DNA of 24,865 nucleotides from a virus. The stretch spans positions 1-24,865 of the IMG/VR virus record IMGVR_UViG_3300037070_000164. One strand, written 5' to 3'. A program made the position numbers and the translations under genes. The notes beneath the pieces are model-generated. The model saw nothing but the letters and a program-made list of their open reading frames with translations, did no database searches and was not told the origin of the DNA. Shown here one piece after another: positions 1 through 7,704 of the stretch (positions are counted from its first letter, which is position 1; each line of letters starts with the position of its first letter).

Positions 1-177
1 CAAGCACTTGGTGTTGCTATGTCCAAGGGTGTGCCGATCATGGATGCACTACGTGAGATCATGAAGAAGGTGCAACAAGCAGCACCACCAGGAACCAATC
101 CACCAACGAATGGTGCAGGACCACCGACAGGTGGTGCACCACCGATGCAGGCAGGATTACCGCCAGGAGTGGCGTGA
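1..177 (+). CDS. Portal protein, C-terminal fragment (5' end outside window)
   Basis: An open frame enters from the left edge and stops at TGA 175-177, giving the last 58 residues of a longer protein. It begins with a short helix-forming part (DALREIMKKVQQA) and ends in a low-complexity tail rich in Pro, Gly and Ala (PPGTNPP, PPTGGAPP). Nothing in the fragment is diagnostic by itself. The call is inferred from position: in short-tailed phages the portal (head-tail connector) gene normally lies directly upstream of the scaffold and major capsid genes, and portal proteins often end in flexible tails like this one. The next gene starts 11 nt downstream with its own AAGGAG. It could instead be another head protein. 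Confidence 0.5.
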   Translation, partial: QALGVAMSKGVPIMDALREIMKKVQQAAPPGTNPPTNGAGPPTGGAPPMQAGLPPGVA

Positions 178-188
178 AGGAGTAGACA

Positions 189-1277
189 ATGTTTGTACGT
201 GGAGAGTTTGTACCTCGCTGGTTGTGTTATGTTAGTGGTGCGCCACCTGAAGATACAGGTGGTGGCGGTGGTGGTATTGACACCAGCACACCTGACACGG
301 CGCCACAGCAGGACCAGAGTGTTGAAGATGCAGCAACACCGTTCGACAAGTTTGTTGATGACACGTCACGTCCGACTGCACCAGCACAGCAACAGGCACC
401 TGTAGAACCACAGCAACCACAGGCACCACAGCAGGCACAGACCGGACTACCACACGAGCGTGGTCTGCAACGCACACGCACTGGTGATCTAGTCAACGCT
501 GATGGTCAGCTAGTTGCACGTGCAGGCACTGAGAGCAGACACTGGCAGCGTGCGAATGATGCAGCACGTGAAATCCAGTCCATGCGTGGTGAGTTAGATC
601 AGCTACGCACTGCGAATGAAGCATTCCGTTCCGCAGCAACATCATTCAGCACACTCGGTCTGCAACCAAATGAGATGGCTGCTGCTGCCAACCTCATGGC
701 GAATTGGAAACAAAATCCAGCTAACGTCATCAAGTACTTGTTGACAGAGGCACAAGCCGCTGGGCATGATCTCAGTGCAATACTTGGTGGTGCACAAGCA
801 GGTGTCGATCCGGCTGCTATACGCAGGATCGTACAGGAAGCAGTTGCACCACTGACGAGTGCTCAGCAAGAGCAACACCGTGTAGCACAAGCGCATGACA
901 ACGCTGCACGTGAGTACCAGGACTTCGCTCAACAGTATCCAGAAGCACTGGTACAAGAGGAAGAGATCGCATCACTGATGCGTCGCTTCCCAGATATGAG
1001 TGCCGAAGCCGCGCATCTACGACTGCACAACTACGCACTACAGAACGGCTTCGACTACACACAACCGTTGCGACCTCAGTTCGAGGCGCGACGTAGCGGC
1101 ATGCAAGTGCTGGCTAACACTCCATCGCAACCTGCCAATCGCAGCGTCCTACCTGGCTCACGTATGCCAGCGTCGAATGGTATGACCGATATGCGTACTG
1201 CTGCTGCACCAGCTAATGCCAGCACACGTGATATCGTGGCAGAGGCACTGCGAGAGGCCGGTATCCAGTTGCAATAG
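189..1277 (+). CDS. Putative capsid scaffold/assembly protein
   Basis: This encodes 362 residues from ATG 189, with AAGGAG six bases upstream. The N-terminal third (residues about 20-100) is low complexity: a run of six Gly near residue 24 and Gln/Pro/Ala repeats. The centre is helical and coiled-coil-like (EIQSMRGELDQLRTANEAF, about residues 127-145), followed by more charged helix and a short C-terminal amphipathic stretch (ALREAGIQLQ). Phage scaffolds are typically acidic to neutral, largely helical and Gln/Ala-rich, and they sit between portal and major capsid genes as here. They chaperone procapsid assembly inside the shell and are then lost or cleaved. No protease domain is visible, so a protease-scaffold fusion is unlikely. 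The assignment rests on position and composition rather than on a signature motif. Confidence 0.72.
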   Translation: MFVRGEFVPRWLCYVSGAPPEDTGGGGGGIDTSTPDTAPQQDQSVEDAATPFDKFVDDTSRPTAPAQQQAPVEPQQPQAPQQAQTGLPHERGLQRTRTGDLVNADGQLVARAGTESRHWQRANDAAREIQSMRGELDQLRTANEAFRSAATSFSTLGLQPNEMAAAANLMANWKQNPANVIKYLLTEAQAAGHDLSAILGGAQAGVDPAAIRRIVQEAVAPLTSAQQEQHRVAQAHDNAAREYQDFAQQYPEALVQEEEIASLMRRFPDMSAEAAHLRLHNYALQNGFDYTQPLRPQFEARRSGMQVLANTPSQPANRSVLPGSRMPASNGMTDMRTAAAPANASTRDIVAEALREAGIQLQ

Positions 1278-1289
1278 GAGTGAGGTCAA

Positions 1290-2276
1290 ATGATCAATGC
1301 AGCATTCGCTGCTCCTGGTACGCTAAACACTATCATCCATTCGATGCTCGACAAGAGTCGTAAGAAGCTCATCATGGCGTCGATCAAGTCGCACGCTCTT
1401 GTAGCGTGGGCCTTTGCGAACAACCAAGTTGAGATCGAGACTGGTGGTGCCAACATCACCAATCCACTCATCTTCGGTCGCAATCCGAACGTCACGTCGA
1501 TGCAGTACTACGACACTGTGCCGATGGCACAGACTGATGAGTTCAACACTGCTGGCTACGGATGGTCACGTGTTGTTGGCTCACTGATCATGAGTGATCA
1601 GGAAGAGGACGAGAACAAGGGACCAGAGGCGATCTTCAAGCTGTTGACTGCGAAGCTCGATGTGCTGGAAGAGAGCATTCAGGACAAGTTCAACTCTTAT
1701 CTGTACGGAGCAGGAGGCGGAACCGATCCCAACGGACTCGCGAACCTTATTCCTGATGATCCGACGACTGGTACACTCGGTGGCATCTCGCGAGTCACTG
1801 AGACGCAGTGGCGCACCAGTGCGTACCAGTTCGGCGGCAACCTAGACGCGACGAACATCGAAGAGGCATTCGATGACGTGTTGATGGACCTGAAGCTGAA
1901 GAACGACAAGCCGAACATCATGATCACCGGACGCAACATGATGCGTACGTACCGTCAGGCGGTGCGTGACAAGCTGGTGATCAACATGGCTGACACGAAG
2001 TCTGGCAAGGCCATGTACGATCTTGGCTTCGAGGGTGTGTCACACAATGGCATCCCAATGGTGTACGATGAGGACTGCGGTGTGAACCGTGTGTACTTCA
2101 TCAACAGCAAGTACCTGCGCCTGCACATCCTCAAGGGTGTGAACATGAAGGTGAAGGAACTTGTTGCACCGTGGAACCTTGACGCCATCGGTCGTCGTGT
2201 CGTGTGGCAGGGTCAGTGGTGCCTCTGGAGAGCATTCCGTACGCATGCAGTGCTGCGTAACGGCACGACTGGTTGA
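1290..2276 (+). CDS. Major capsid protein (HK97-fold type)
   Basis: This encodes 328 residues from ATG 1290. Two overlapping Shine-Dalgarno-like stretches precede it (TAGGAG and GAGGT within 15 bases), which fits very high expression. Recognisable capsid features include the central MSDQEEDEN segment, a long helix with EEDENKGPEAIFKLL, a Gly-rich loop (GAGGGTDPNG), the GGISR...TQWR block, and a C-terminal part ending in KVKELVAPWNLDAIGRRV followed by an aromatic-rich strand. These match the style of phage major capsid proteins from podovirus-like genomes. It would form the icosahedral shell. It lies directly after the scaffold gene, in the expected order. No N-terminal prodomain or cleavage site is obvious, in keeping with a separate scaffold. 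I cannot name the exact capsid family from sequence alone. Confidence 0.9.
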   Translation: MINAAFAAPGTLNTIIHSMLDKSRKKLIMASIKSHALVAWAFANNQVEIETGGANITNPLIFGRNPNVTSMQYYDTVPMAQTDEFNTAGYGWSRVVGSLIMSDQEEDENKGPEAIFKLLTAKLDVLEESIQDKFNSYLYGAGGGTDPNGLANLIPDDPTTGTLGGISRVTETQWRTSAYQFGGNLDATNIEEAFDDVLMDLKLKNDKPNIMITGRNMMRTYRQAVRDKLVINMADTKSGKAMYDLGFEGVSHNGIPMVYDEDCGVNRVYFINSKYLRLHILKGVNMKVKELVAPWNLDAIGRRVVWQGQWCLWRAFRTHAVLRNGTTG

Positions 2277-2278
2277 TC

Positions 2279-2653
2279 ATGGCACAGGTCAAGCGCGCGT
2301 ATGAGGTCGAGCGTGTGGACAAGCACACGCTCGTCGAACAGGTTGCACAGTTCGAGGACACTGGTGAGAAGACCAAGCTAGGTAAGCCGATCAACCGCTT
2401 CATTGGCTTCAAGACAGAGAAGCGTACTGTTGAAGACGGCTACATGGTGTACTTCCCACGTGGTCACTCGATCTATGTAGAGAACGATGATGCACTGAAG
2501 CGATTGCGTATGGAGAGTGAGGGTGGACTGATCGACATGGACACTGGTCTGCCACACATGCCGAACGCTGAGCCTGCATCACTCAAGGATGCCGTCAGTC
2601 GCGCTACACAGCCAACGCGTGGTGTGGATGATGTCATCAAGGAATTGGAGTAG
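2279..2653 (+). CDS. Small head-region protein of unknown function
   Basis: This encodes 124 residues from ATG 2279, two bases after the capsid stop. A TTG at 2273 would add two residues and overlap the capsid gene, but ATG is preferred. No strong Shine-Dalgarno precedes it, so translation probably depends on coupling to the capsid gene. The protein is charged and soluble. Its middle has a beta-like segment (YMVYFPRGHSIYVEN) and the C-terminus is helical and acidic (DDVIKELE). Genes of this size between the capsid and the adaptor are common in podovirus-like phages and are usually minor head proteins. I do not recognise a domain, and no function is claimed beyond a probable head or capsid-accessory role from position. 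Confidence 0.7.
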   Translation: MAQVKRAYEVERVDKHTLVEQVAQFEDTGEKTKLGKPINRFIGFKTEKRTVEDGYMVYFPRGHSIYVENDDALKRLRMESEGGLIDMDTGLPHMPNAEPASLKDAVSRATQPTRGVDDVIKELE

Positions 2654-2658
2654 ATACA

Positions 2659-3336
2659 ATGGTTGATCGCACCGCAGACTACTTCCCTTCGCGCATCAGT
2701 CAGTATGTACCTGACCTTGCGTATGTCGCTGATGTCACCAACAATGCACGCCAGATGCGTGTCGAATTTGGTGCACCACCGGCTATCTCTACCAACGTGT
2801 TCCAGTTCACCGCTGCTACGTCTGCACAGGTTGTAACGACCGGCCTGCCTGTGCAGATCAGTGGCCCTGGTCAGGCTGCGAAGTGGGGACGTTGCATCAC
2901 CATCGTCGGCAGCACTGCTGCTGCCAACGCACCGATCACTATCATTGGTCGTGACTATCTTGGTCAGCGCATGTCTGTTGTCATCGCTGCACTGACTGGT
3001 GTCACTGTCATCACTGGTACGAAGGCGTGGGCATGGATCGATCAGATCAATGCTGGCATCAACGCCAACGCAACTGACTTGATCACCATCGGCACGACTG
3101 ACAAGCTTGGCCTTCCGTTCGCATCTGTCATCCTCAGCGGTTCGCTGATTGATGGACTCAGTGCTACTGCATTCACATTCGTTGCACGTGACGGCACTAC
3201 TCCTGCAACTTCAGCAACCACCGATCCACGCGGCACTGTTCTGCCTGGCACCGCGACAAACGGCGTTCGCACGTACGCGGCTATCGTGCAGCTTGACACT
3301 CGCAACCTGCATGGTGTGCGCCAGTTCGCAGCCTAG
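2659..3336 (+). CDS. Putative capsid decoration/head structural protein
   Basis: This encodes 225 residues from ATG 2659, with GGAG eight bases upstream. The protein is rich in Thr, Ala, Val, Ile and Gly, with alternating beta-strand patterns throughout (ANAPITIIGRDYLGQ, VVIAALTGVTVITGT, ASVILSGSLIDGL). It has few charges and no signal peptide or membrane helix. Such all-beta composition directly after the capsid gene is typical of decoration (cement) or head-surface proteins that bind the capsid lattice and stabilise the shell. This is inference from composition and position; I see no family-defining motif. It is the last gene before the strong terminator, so it shares the highly transcribed capsid segment. 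That fits a protein needed in many copies. Confidence 0.7.
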   Translation: MVDRTADYFPSRISQYVPDLAYVADVTNNARQMRVEFGAPPAISTNVFQFTAATSAQVVTTGLPVQISGPGQAAKWGRCITIVGSTAAANAPITIIGRDYLGQRMSVVIAALTGVTVITGTKAWAWIDQINAGINANATDLITIGTTDKLGLPFASVILSGSLIDGLSATAFTFVARDGTTPATSATTDPRGTVLPGTATNGVRTYAAIVQLDTRNLHGVRQFAA

Positions 3337-3351
3337 TCGTGTGGTGACTAG
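3333..3351 (+). other. Short hairpin over the stop codon before the terminator
   Basis: CTAGTC (3333-3338) and GACTAG (3346-3351) form a 6-bp stem with a 7-nt loop; a G-U pair could extend it. It covers the TAG stop of the decoration-like gene and abuts the larger terminator stem. It may help RNA folding or protect the 3' end, but at this size it could be chance. Confidence 0.4.
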
Positions 3352-3404
3352 TGCAGCGTGTGACAGCCCGTCCCTCCTCCCCCAGTCACACGCTGCACCT
3401 TTTT
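3351..3404 (+). terminator. Strong intrinsic terminator after the capsid genes
   Basis: GTGCAGCGTGTGAC (3351-3364) is perfectly complementary to GTCACACGCTGCAC (3385-3398). The result is a 14-bp GC-rich stem with a 20-nt pyrimidine-rich loop, followed by C and five T (3400-3404). This is the classic form of a Rho-independent terminator. It sits in the only sizeable intergenic gap of the late block and ends 11 bases before the GTG of the adaptor gene. Partial readthrough would make capsid and decoration proteins more abundant than the tail proteins. An RNA-processing role for the stem is an alternative. Confidence 0.9.
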
Positions 3405-3415
3405 GTGAGTAGCCT

Positions 3416-4108
3416 GTGGAATACGCAAACTCCACACAGTTGATACAAGACGTTGTGCTGGAACTGTCACAGTTCCCAGGCAGTGGTTCGCAGTTGTATG
3501 CTGAGGACAACATACTAGCAAAGCTGCGTAGTGTGTTCAACAGTCTGTGTGGTGAAGCGTGGTGGCCGCATCTGTTGCGTTGGTCGAGTCATGAGCTTGA
3601 TGGTACGAGTGGTCGTGTGACACTAGTCACACAGTTCCCACCATCGCTACGTGACTTCGGTGACATCCGTGCTGTGCATGTAGACACGTCACAGAAGCCA
3701 CTCGCACGACTGCCTACTGACTTCAATCCATTCGGTCTCAATGGCACAACGCCACTGTATGTCGAGCCACTGCCTGCTGAAGAGGACACAGACGTAGGTA
3801 ATAAGTACCTGCTGCGTGTGTGGCCTCAACAGTCAGTCGGCACACTACGTGTGCGTGCACGCCATGTCAGTCCTGATGCGTTCAAGGACGCAGAAGTAAT
3901 CATACTGTTCGATCGATACACACTCGTCATGGGCGCGTGCATGTTGTACGCAGCTAGTGATGGTAATAATCCTGGTGAGGTGACAGCGTTCCAGGCACGC
4001 TATACAGATGCACTGACGAAGTGTCGCATCGAGATCAGCAACATGCCGACTGAGCTTGACACACGTGCACCGACAGGTGTGACGCAGTGGCAGGAGTGGC
4101 CGGTATGA
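3416..4108 (+). CDS. Head-tail adaptor (tail tubular protein A-like)
   Basis: This encodes 230 residues from GTG 3416. An in-frame TAG lies two codons upstream (3410-3412) and there is no nearby ATG, so GTG is the only reasonable start; the ribosome binding site (GTGAG) is weak. The protein has an N-terminal helix (STQLIQDVVLELSQ), a beta-rich middle with an RVWPQ element, and a C-terminal helical segment (LVMGACMLYAASDGNNP) followed by a helix of a type common in adaptors. This pattern, the size, and the position just before the nozzle gene match the T7 gp11-like tail tubular protein A family, which forms the ring joining portal to nozzle. It overlaps the nozzle gene by ATGA (4105-4108). Expression must come from terminator readthrough or from a promoter I cannot see. 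Confidence 0.75.
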   Translation: MEYANSTQLIQDVVLELSQFPGSGSQLYAEDNILAKLRSVFNSLCGEAWWPHLLRWSSHELDGTSGRVTLVTQFPPSLRDFGDIRAVHVDTSQKPLARLPTDFNPFGLNGTTPLYVEPLPAEEDTDVGNKYLLRVWPQQSVGTLRVRARHVSPDAFKDAEVIILFDRYTLVMGACMLYAASDGNNPGEVTAFQARYTDALTKCRIEISNMPTELDTRAPTGVTQWQEWPV

Positions 4109-5970
4109 GCTTGATGATCAGCAAGGGACGTAAGATACTTGGTGAGCGCATACCGCTCAGCAAAGAGAAGGTCATCAAGGAAGCGACTGTACGCAACTTC
4201 GATGGTGGATTGAACATCATCGACAGTGACTTGAACCTCACTACTAAGTATGCAAAGGTACTAGACAATCTAGAGCGTGCGCCTGATGGCACGTTGCAGA
4301 TGCGCTACGGCACCATGCTGCTGCATGAGTTTGCTGGTGTTGGGCTGAGTGAGATCATTGCATCACAGTACTTCAACACCTTTGTCATTGTTGTCGATGA
4401 TGAAGGGCGTGTCGGTGCTGGTAATGCAGCCGGCACTGTGTACAAGATATGGGATGACACGATTGCTGCTGCACTGCCTGGATCACCACTCGGCTGGTCA
4501 CCGTGTCAGTTCGCATCGTTTGCTGAGTTCAAAGGTGAGTTGTACATTGGCAACGGCATCGACAAGCCAATCCTTGTACCAGAGAACTTAGCAACTCGCT
4601 ACGTACAAGACCTTGGCAGTGGTGCAAATGCGTTCACACCAGTGGCCAAGTTCGTACGTGTGCACAACGAGTTCATGATCTGGGCTGGTGATGCACTCCT
4701 ACCCAGTACACTGCACATCAGCGCGCGTGGCGTCGCTGGTACGTACGTAGGTGATGGTGCGCCGAACGATGCAATCAAGTTCGACATCGCACCATTCGTC
4801 ACACGTGGCTCAGCAGACATCACTGGCATCGGTGCGTATCGTGACAAGCTGATTGTGTGCTGTGCTGAAGTGGTGCTGATCATCAAGATTGGTGACTACA
4901 CTGGTGAAGACCCACAAGTACACGCACCAAAGGTAGAGGATGTAATTGAGCAGTACGGCAGCATCGGTCACAACGTGATCCTCGCGCTTGGTGAGGACAT
5001 GCTGTTCATGGATCTTGTTGGCGTGCCGTCGATGTCACGTGCACTGCTGACCAGTTCGATCAGTCCGACACGTGAGTCACAGTTGATCGATCCTACGATC
5101 CAGAACATGCTGCGTAATCTGTCAGTCAAGTCAATGAGCGAGCGCTGCTTTGCTGTGTACGATAAGCGCAACTACTCGTCTATGTTCTTTGTACCTGACA
5201 AGGACACAAGTGCTGACACGACTGAGACTGTGTGCTTCACGTACAAGAACATCAAGGCACTGAAGGTGCGTGCATGGGCACGACTCAGAGGCTGGAAGTT
5301 CCGTTCTGGCTGTTCGACTGCTGAAGGTCGTGTCGTGCTGACACGTGTCACACGTACGTACATACTTGGCACTGGTCTGCTCGATGAGCAGTACCCTGCT
5401 GATCTGATTGGCTTTGTTGAAGCATTCGATGACGGCACGACGTTCACTGACAACACTGGTCTGCGTCCGATTGCGACGCTTGAGCCTGATGGCAGTGAGC
5501 GGACGTTTGAAGAGAGTGGCTTGCCGATTGCATTCGACTGGCAACTGCCGTGGGCTGATCTAGACAAGCGCACACGTACGAAGTACTCACGCTACATCAA
5601 GGTCGATACGACTGGCACTGCTGACTTCACCATCGACATGTTCATCGACAGCATGCTGCACCAGAAGCCGCTGCTTGGTGAGACATTCGATGATGGTACG
5701 ATCTTCACTGATGGTGAGTTCTTCATCAACACGAACATGCCGTACGATCCACAACTGACCATGCACATGGTTGGTGGTAGCAGATACGGACTGGGACCAG
5801 AAGAGTTCCGTGACTGGTTCGGTGGTTCGCGCATCACCAGTGATGAACGACTGTTCGCATGGCCTAGCAAGTTCAATCTGTTCAAGTTGCGTGCACATGG
5901 ACGCGCACGTGGGCCGTTGCGCTTCATCAGCATGTCGCTGTTCTATCACGACGGCAACATCAGGCGGTGA
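4105..5970 (+). CDS. Tail nozzle/stabilisation protein (tail tubular protein B-like)
   Basis: This encodes 621 residues from ATG 4105. AGGAG at 4092-4096, eight bases upstream, supports this start over an in-frame GTG at 4087. Near the N-terminus there is a VRNFDGGLNIIDSDLNL element followed by a segment with NLERAPDGTLQMRYGTM. This FxGG...(L)...R.G pattern is typical of podovirus nozzle or stabilisation proteins. The remainder is beta-rich with repeated strand-turn patterns, including two FDDGT(I/T)FTD elements at 5427-5450 and 5686-5710, and fits a beta-propeller-like tube. It would close the distal end of the tail and gate DNA exit. It is translationally coupled to the adaptor gene. The length is somewhat below T7 gp12 (about 790 residues) but usual for relatives outside the T7 group. 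Confidence 0.78.
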   Translation: MSLMISKGRKILGERIPLSKEKVIKEATVRNFDGGLNIIDSDLNLTTKYAKVLDNLERAPDGTLQMRYGTMLLHEFAGVGLSEIIASQYFNTFVIVVDDEGRVGAGNAAGTVYKIWDDTIAAALPGSPLGWSPCQFASFAEFKGELYIGNGIDKPILVPENLATRYVQDLGSGANAFTPVAKFVRVHNEFMIWAGDALLPSTLHISARGVAGTYVGDGAPNDAIKFDIAPFVTRGSADITGIGAYRDKLIVCCAEVVLIIKIGDYTGEDPQVHAPKVEDVIEQYGSIGHNVILALGEDMLFMDLVGVPSMSRALLTSSISPTRESQLIDPTIQNMLRNLSVKSMSERCFAVYDKRNYSSMFFVPDKDTSADTTETVCFTYKNIKALKVRAWARLRGWKFRSGCSTAEGRVVLTRVTRTYILGTGLLDEQYPADLIGFVEAFDDGTTFTDNTGLRPIATLEPDGSERTFEESGLPIAFDWQLPWADLDKRTRTKYSRYIKVDTTGTADFTIDMFIDSMLHQKPLLGETFDDGTIFTDGEFFINTNMPYDPQLTMHMVGGSRYGLGPEEFRDWFGGSRITSDERLFAWPSKFNLFKLRAHGRARGPLRFISMSLFYHDGNIRR

Positions 5971-5973
5971 CAC

Positions 5974-6141
5974 ATGGCTAGTGCAATTGATGCAACCAAG
6001 CCTGCTGATAACGTGCAGGTGGCGAAGTCAGAGCTTCGTGCGAACTTCCTGACTGCAAAGAACGAGATCACTGCACTGCAAGCAGCAACTAGCTTTGCAC
6101 GTTCGCTTGCATTCAATGGACTGGGACGACCAAAGAACTGA
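5974..6141 (+). CDS. Small tail-region protein (55 aa)
   Basis: ATG 5974 begins three bases after the nozzle stop, with AGGCGG just upstream, and the frame runs to TGA 6139-6141. The 55 residues have the form IDATKPADNVQ...SELRANFLTAKNEITALQ, a pattern I recognise from many short phage proteins encoded beside fibre genes (start with SAIDATKP, then a helix with LR.NF...K.EI..L). The helix could trimerise. The function is unknown; a small structural or fibre-attachment role is likely from context. The last residues (GLGRPKN) are basic. It is in frame with good spacing on both sides and is clearly not a shadow of another gene. Confidence 0.75.
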   Translation: MASAIDATKPADNVQVAKSELRANFLTAKNEITALQAATSFARSLAFNGLGRPKN

Positions 6142-6149
6142 GGTGCGAC

Positions 6150-6536
6150 ATGGATAGGATCGGTGTGCTTGGTAAGAAGGACAGCAAGTCGATTGGCACA
6201 CACGTCGTGTACGCGCCAGCCCCAGGCAAGGGTGCACGTGTGCGTCTGTTCTTTCATGCTGAAGCGAAGAACGGATCGAAGCTCGCTGTACGTGTGAATG
6301 GCATTCGTGTGTTCGCAACTGGTCCGCTGTCTAACAACAGCCATGTGTTCACCAGTGAAGCACACGTCATCAACACACAGAACAACGAGCCTGATGGCAG
6401 TTCTGCTGACAAGACAGTCGAGCCGTACGGTGGTGACTACATACTCGGTGGGCTAGATAGTGTCGAGTACACCATCGATGGCACTGACTTCGACAGCGTG
6501 CTGTTCCAAGTCGTAGGCGTTGAAGTGGACGTGTGA
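6150..6536 (+). CDS. Small tail-region beta protein (128 aa), unknown
   Basis: ATG 6150 has GAGGT five bases upstream, and the frame ends at 6536, one base before the next gene. The protein begins MDRIGVLGKKDSKSIGTH and is beta-rich with several short strands (ARVRLFFHAEAKNG, LAVRVNGIRVFATG, VEYTIDGTDFDSVLFQVVGVEVDV). It has no cysteines, signal or membrane helix. The fold looks like a compact beta-sandwich. It sits between nozzle and fibre genes and is therefore probably a virion protein, perhaps an adapter for the fibres. I do not recognise a family. Confidence 0.7.
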   Translation: MDRIGVLGKKDSKSIGTHVVYAPAPGKGARVRLFFHAEAKNGSKLAVRVNGIRVFATGPLSNNSHVFTSEAHVINTQNNEPDGSSADKTVEPYGGDYILGGLDSVEYTIDGTDFDSVLFQVVGVEVDV

Positions 6537-6537
6537 G

Positions 6538-7704
6538 ATGGTTGCACCTACCCCACGTACACCCAACTACAAGCTGCTGCTGACTGAGCCAGACAGGCGT
6601 GGCTGGCAGGATCAGTACTACGAGAACATGCGTATCATCGACAGTGGCCTCGCTGCGGTCACGTCGATCAGCAACTTCATGGGTGTGTGGGCGAACAACA
6701 CTGCGTACGAACTTGGTATGCGTGTGACTGATCCGTCTACGTCCATCATCTACGAATGTGCCACTCCACACACTAGCTCAGCAAGTCCTGTCACGTTCAC
6801 TGAGGAACGACTTGCACATCCTACGTACTGGGGCACGTACTCGTTCGGCGTACGGTTCCGTGGTGCATGGACACCTGACACACTGTACAGTGTTGGTGAC
6901 TACATTGCACATGGACATGTCTACGCCATATGCAGCACTGCTCACGTCTCTGGTGCTGTGTTCGATACAGGTCCGTGGGAGGAACTGATCGATGCGACTG
7001 CAACTGTAGAGGCATGCGAAGCACAAGTTGTGCTGGCTCAGGAACAAGTTGCACTCGCTGCGGCGCAGGTAGCACTTGCTGAAGCACAGGTCGCACTTGC
7101 ACAGGCAGCAGCCGCTGCTGCTGAAGCATCAGCTATCAGTGTCGGTGCGCGTCTCATTGGTACATCCACTACGTCACTGACACTCGGTCTTGGACCGATC
7201 ACACTGACGACACAGACGGCAGAGGGTTGGGCACCTGGACTGTATGTCACAATCGCACGTGGTGATGCACCTGTACAGTTCATGTCTGGTGTCGTCACAG
7301 CGTACGACCCTGGCACTGGTGTGTTGAATGTCACTGTTGACTTCGTTAGCACTGACGCTGGTACGACACATGCGAACTGGACGATTGGCATTGGTGGTCG
7401 TGGTGGTGGAGGTGGAGGTGGAGGATCAGTCGTGAGCAGCACAGCCCTTGTCACAACCGTGCCAGCGACGCTGGTCAGTTCACAGATACTCGCTGACAAT
7501 CCCAATCGCACTGGTGCAGCGATCTACAATGACAGTGCGGCTGAGTTGTTGGTCAACCTAGGTGCCGCTGCATCAAGCAGTGCGTTCACAGTAGACATGC
7601 TGCCTGGTGCGTACTACGAGTTGCCATTCGGCTACACTGGTGCACTGCATGGCATATGGGCTGCTGCGACTGGTAACGCAAGAGTTACGGAGTTTGAAGT
7701 CTGA
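6538..7704 (+). CDS. Modular tail fibre/adhesin with two chitin-binding-like modules and a coiled coil
   Basis: This encodes 388 residues from ATG 6538, one base after the preceding stop; a TTG at 6520 is less likely. Residues 1-40 form a phage-attachment type N-terminus (PNYKLLLTEPDRRGWQDQYYENMRIID in outline). Residues about 47-100 and 108-150 are two similar modules with the pattern G.W...T.Y..G..V......Y.C...H.S, resembling the small carbohydrate-binding modules CBM5/12. A heptad coiled coil with VALAxAQ units (about 157-199) follows, then a beta domain (200-285), a Gly run (286-296) and a C-terminal beta domain ending in RVTEFEV. The coiled coil suggests a trimer. The likely role is cell-surface binding, or attachment of the three fibre-like proteins encoded just downstream. 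The modules are my reading of the pattern, not a database hit. Confidence 0.75.
   Translation: MVAPTPRTPNYKLLLTEPDRRGWQDQYYENMRIIDSGLAAVTSISNFMGVWANNTAYELGMRVTDPSTSIIYECATPHTSSASPVTFTEERLAHPTYWGTYSFGVRFRGAWTPDTLYSVGDYIAHGHVYAICSTAHVSGAVFDTGPWEELIDATATVEACEAQVVLAQEQVALAAAQVALAEAQVALAQAAAAAAEASAISVGARLIGTSTTSLTLGLGPITLTTQTAEGWAPGLYVTIARGDAPVQFMSGVVTAYDPGTGVLNVTVDFVSTDAGTTHANWTIGIGGRGGGGGGGGSVVSSTALVTTVPATLVSSQILADNPNRTGAAIYNDSAAELLVNLGAAASSSAFTVDMLPGAYYELPFGYTGALHGIWAAATGNARVTEFEV
7027..7110 (+). repeat. Four 21-bp units encoding heptads VxLAxxx
   Basis: Four successive seven-codon units encode VVLAQEQ, VALAAAQ, VALAEAQ and VALAQAA. They give hydrophobic residues at positions a and d of a parallel coiled coil. 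The DNA units are diverged at third positions, so the repeat is old or selected at the protein level. Unit number could change by slippage or recombination. Confidence 0.8.
7393..7424 (+). repeat. G-rich run encoding a polyglycine linker
   Basis: Eleven closely spaced GG doublets on the coding strand (GGTGG, GGTGGTGGAGG, GGTGGAGG) encode a Gly-rich linker in the fibre protein. A two-tetrad G-quadruplex is possible but weak. A flexible hinge between two beta domains explains it at the protein level. Confidence 0.6.

Noticed and set aside
3337-3415. Promoter for the tail genes in the capsid-adaptor gap
   Set aside because: The gap is taken up by the terminator stem-loop, and I could not find a convincing -35/-10 pair or a repeated phage promoter motif.
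7393-7424. G-quadruplex as regulatory element
   Set aside because: Only two-G runs are present, and a polyglycine linker at protein level is enough to explain the sequence.
7038-7511. Antisense open frame with a Pro run in the adhesin gene
   Set aside because: The Pro run is the reverse complement of the Gly linker; the frame has no support of its own.
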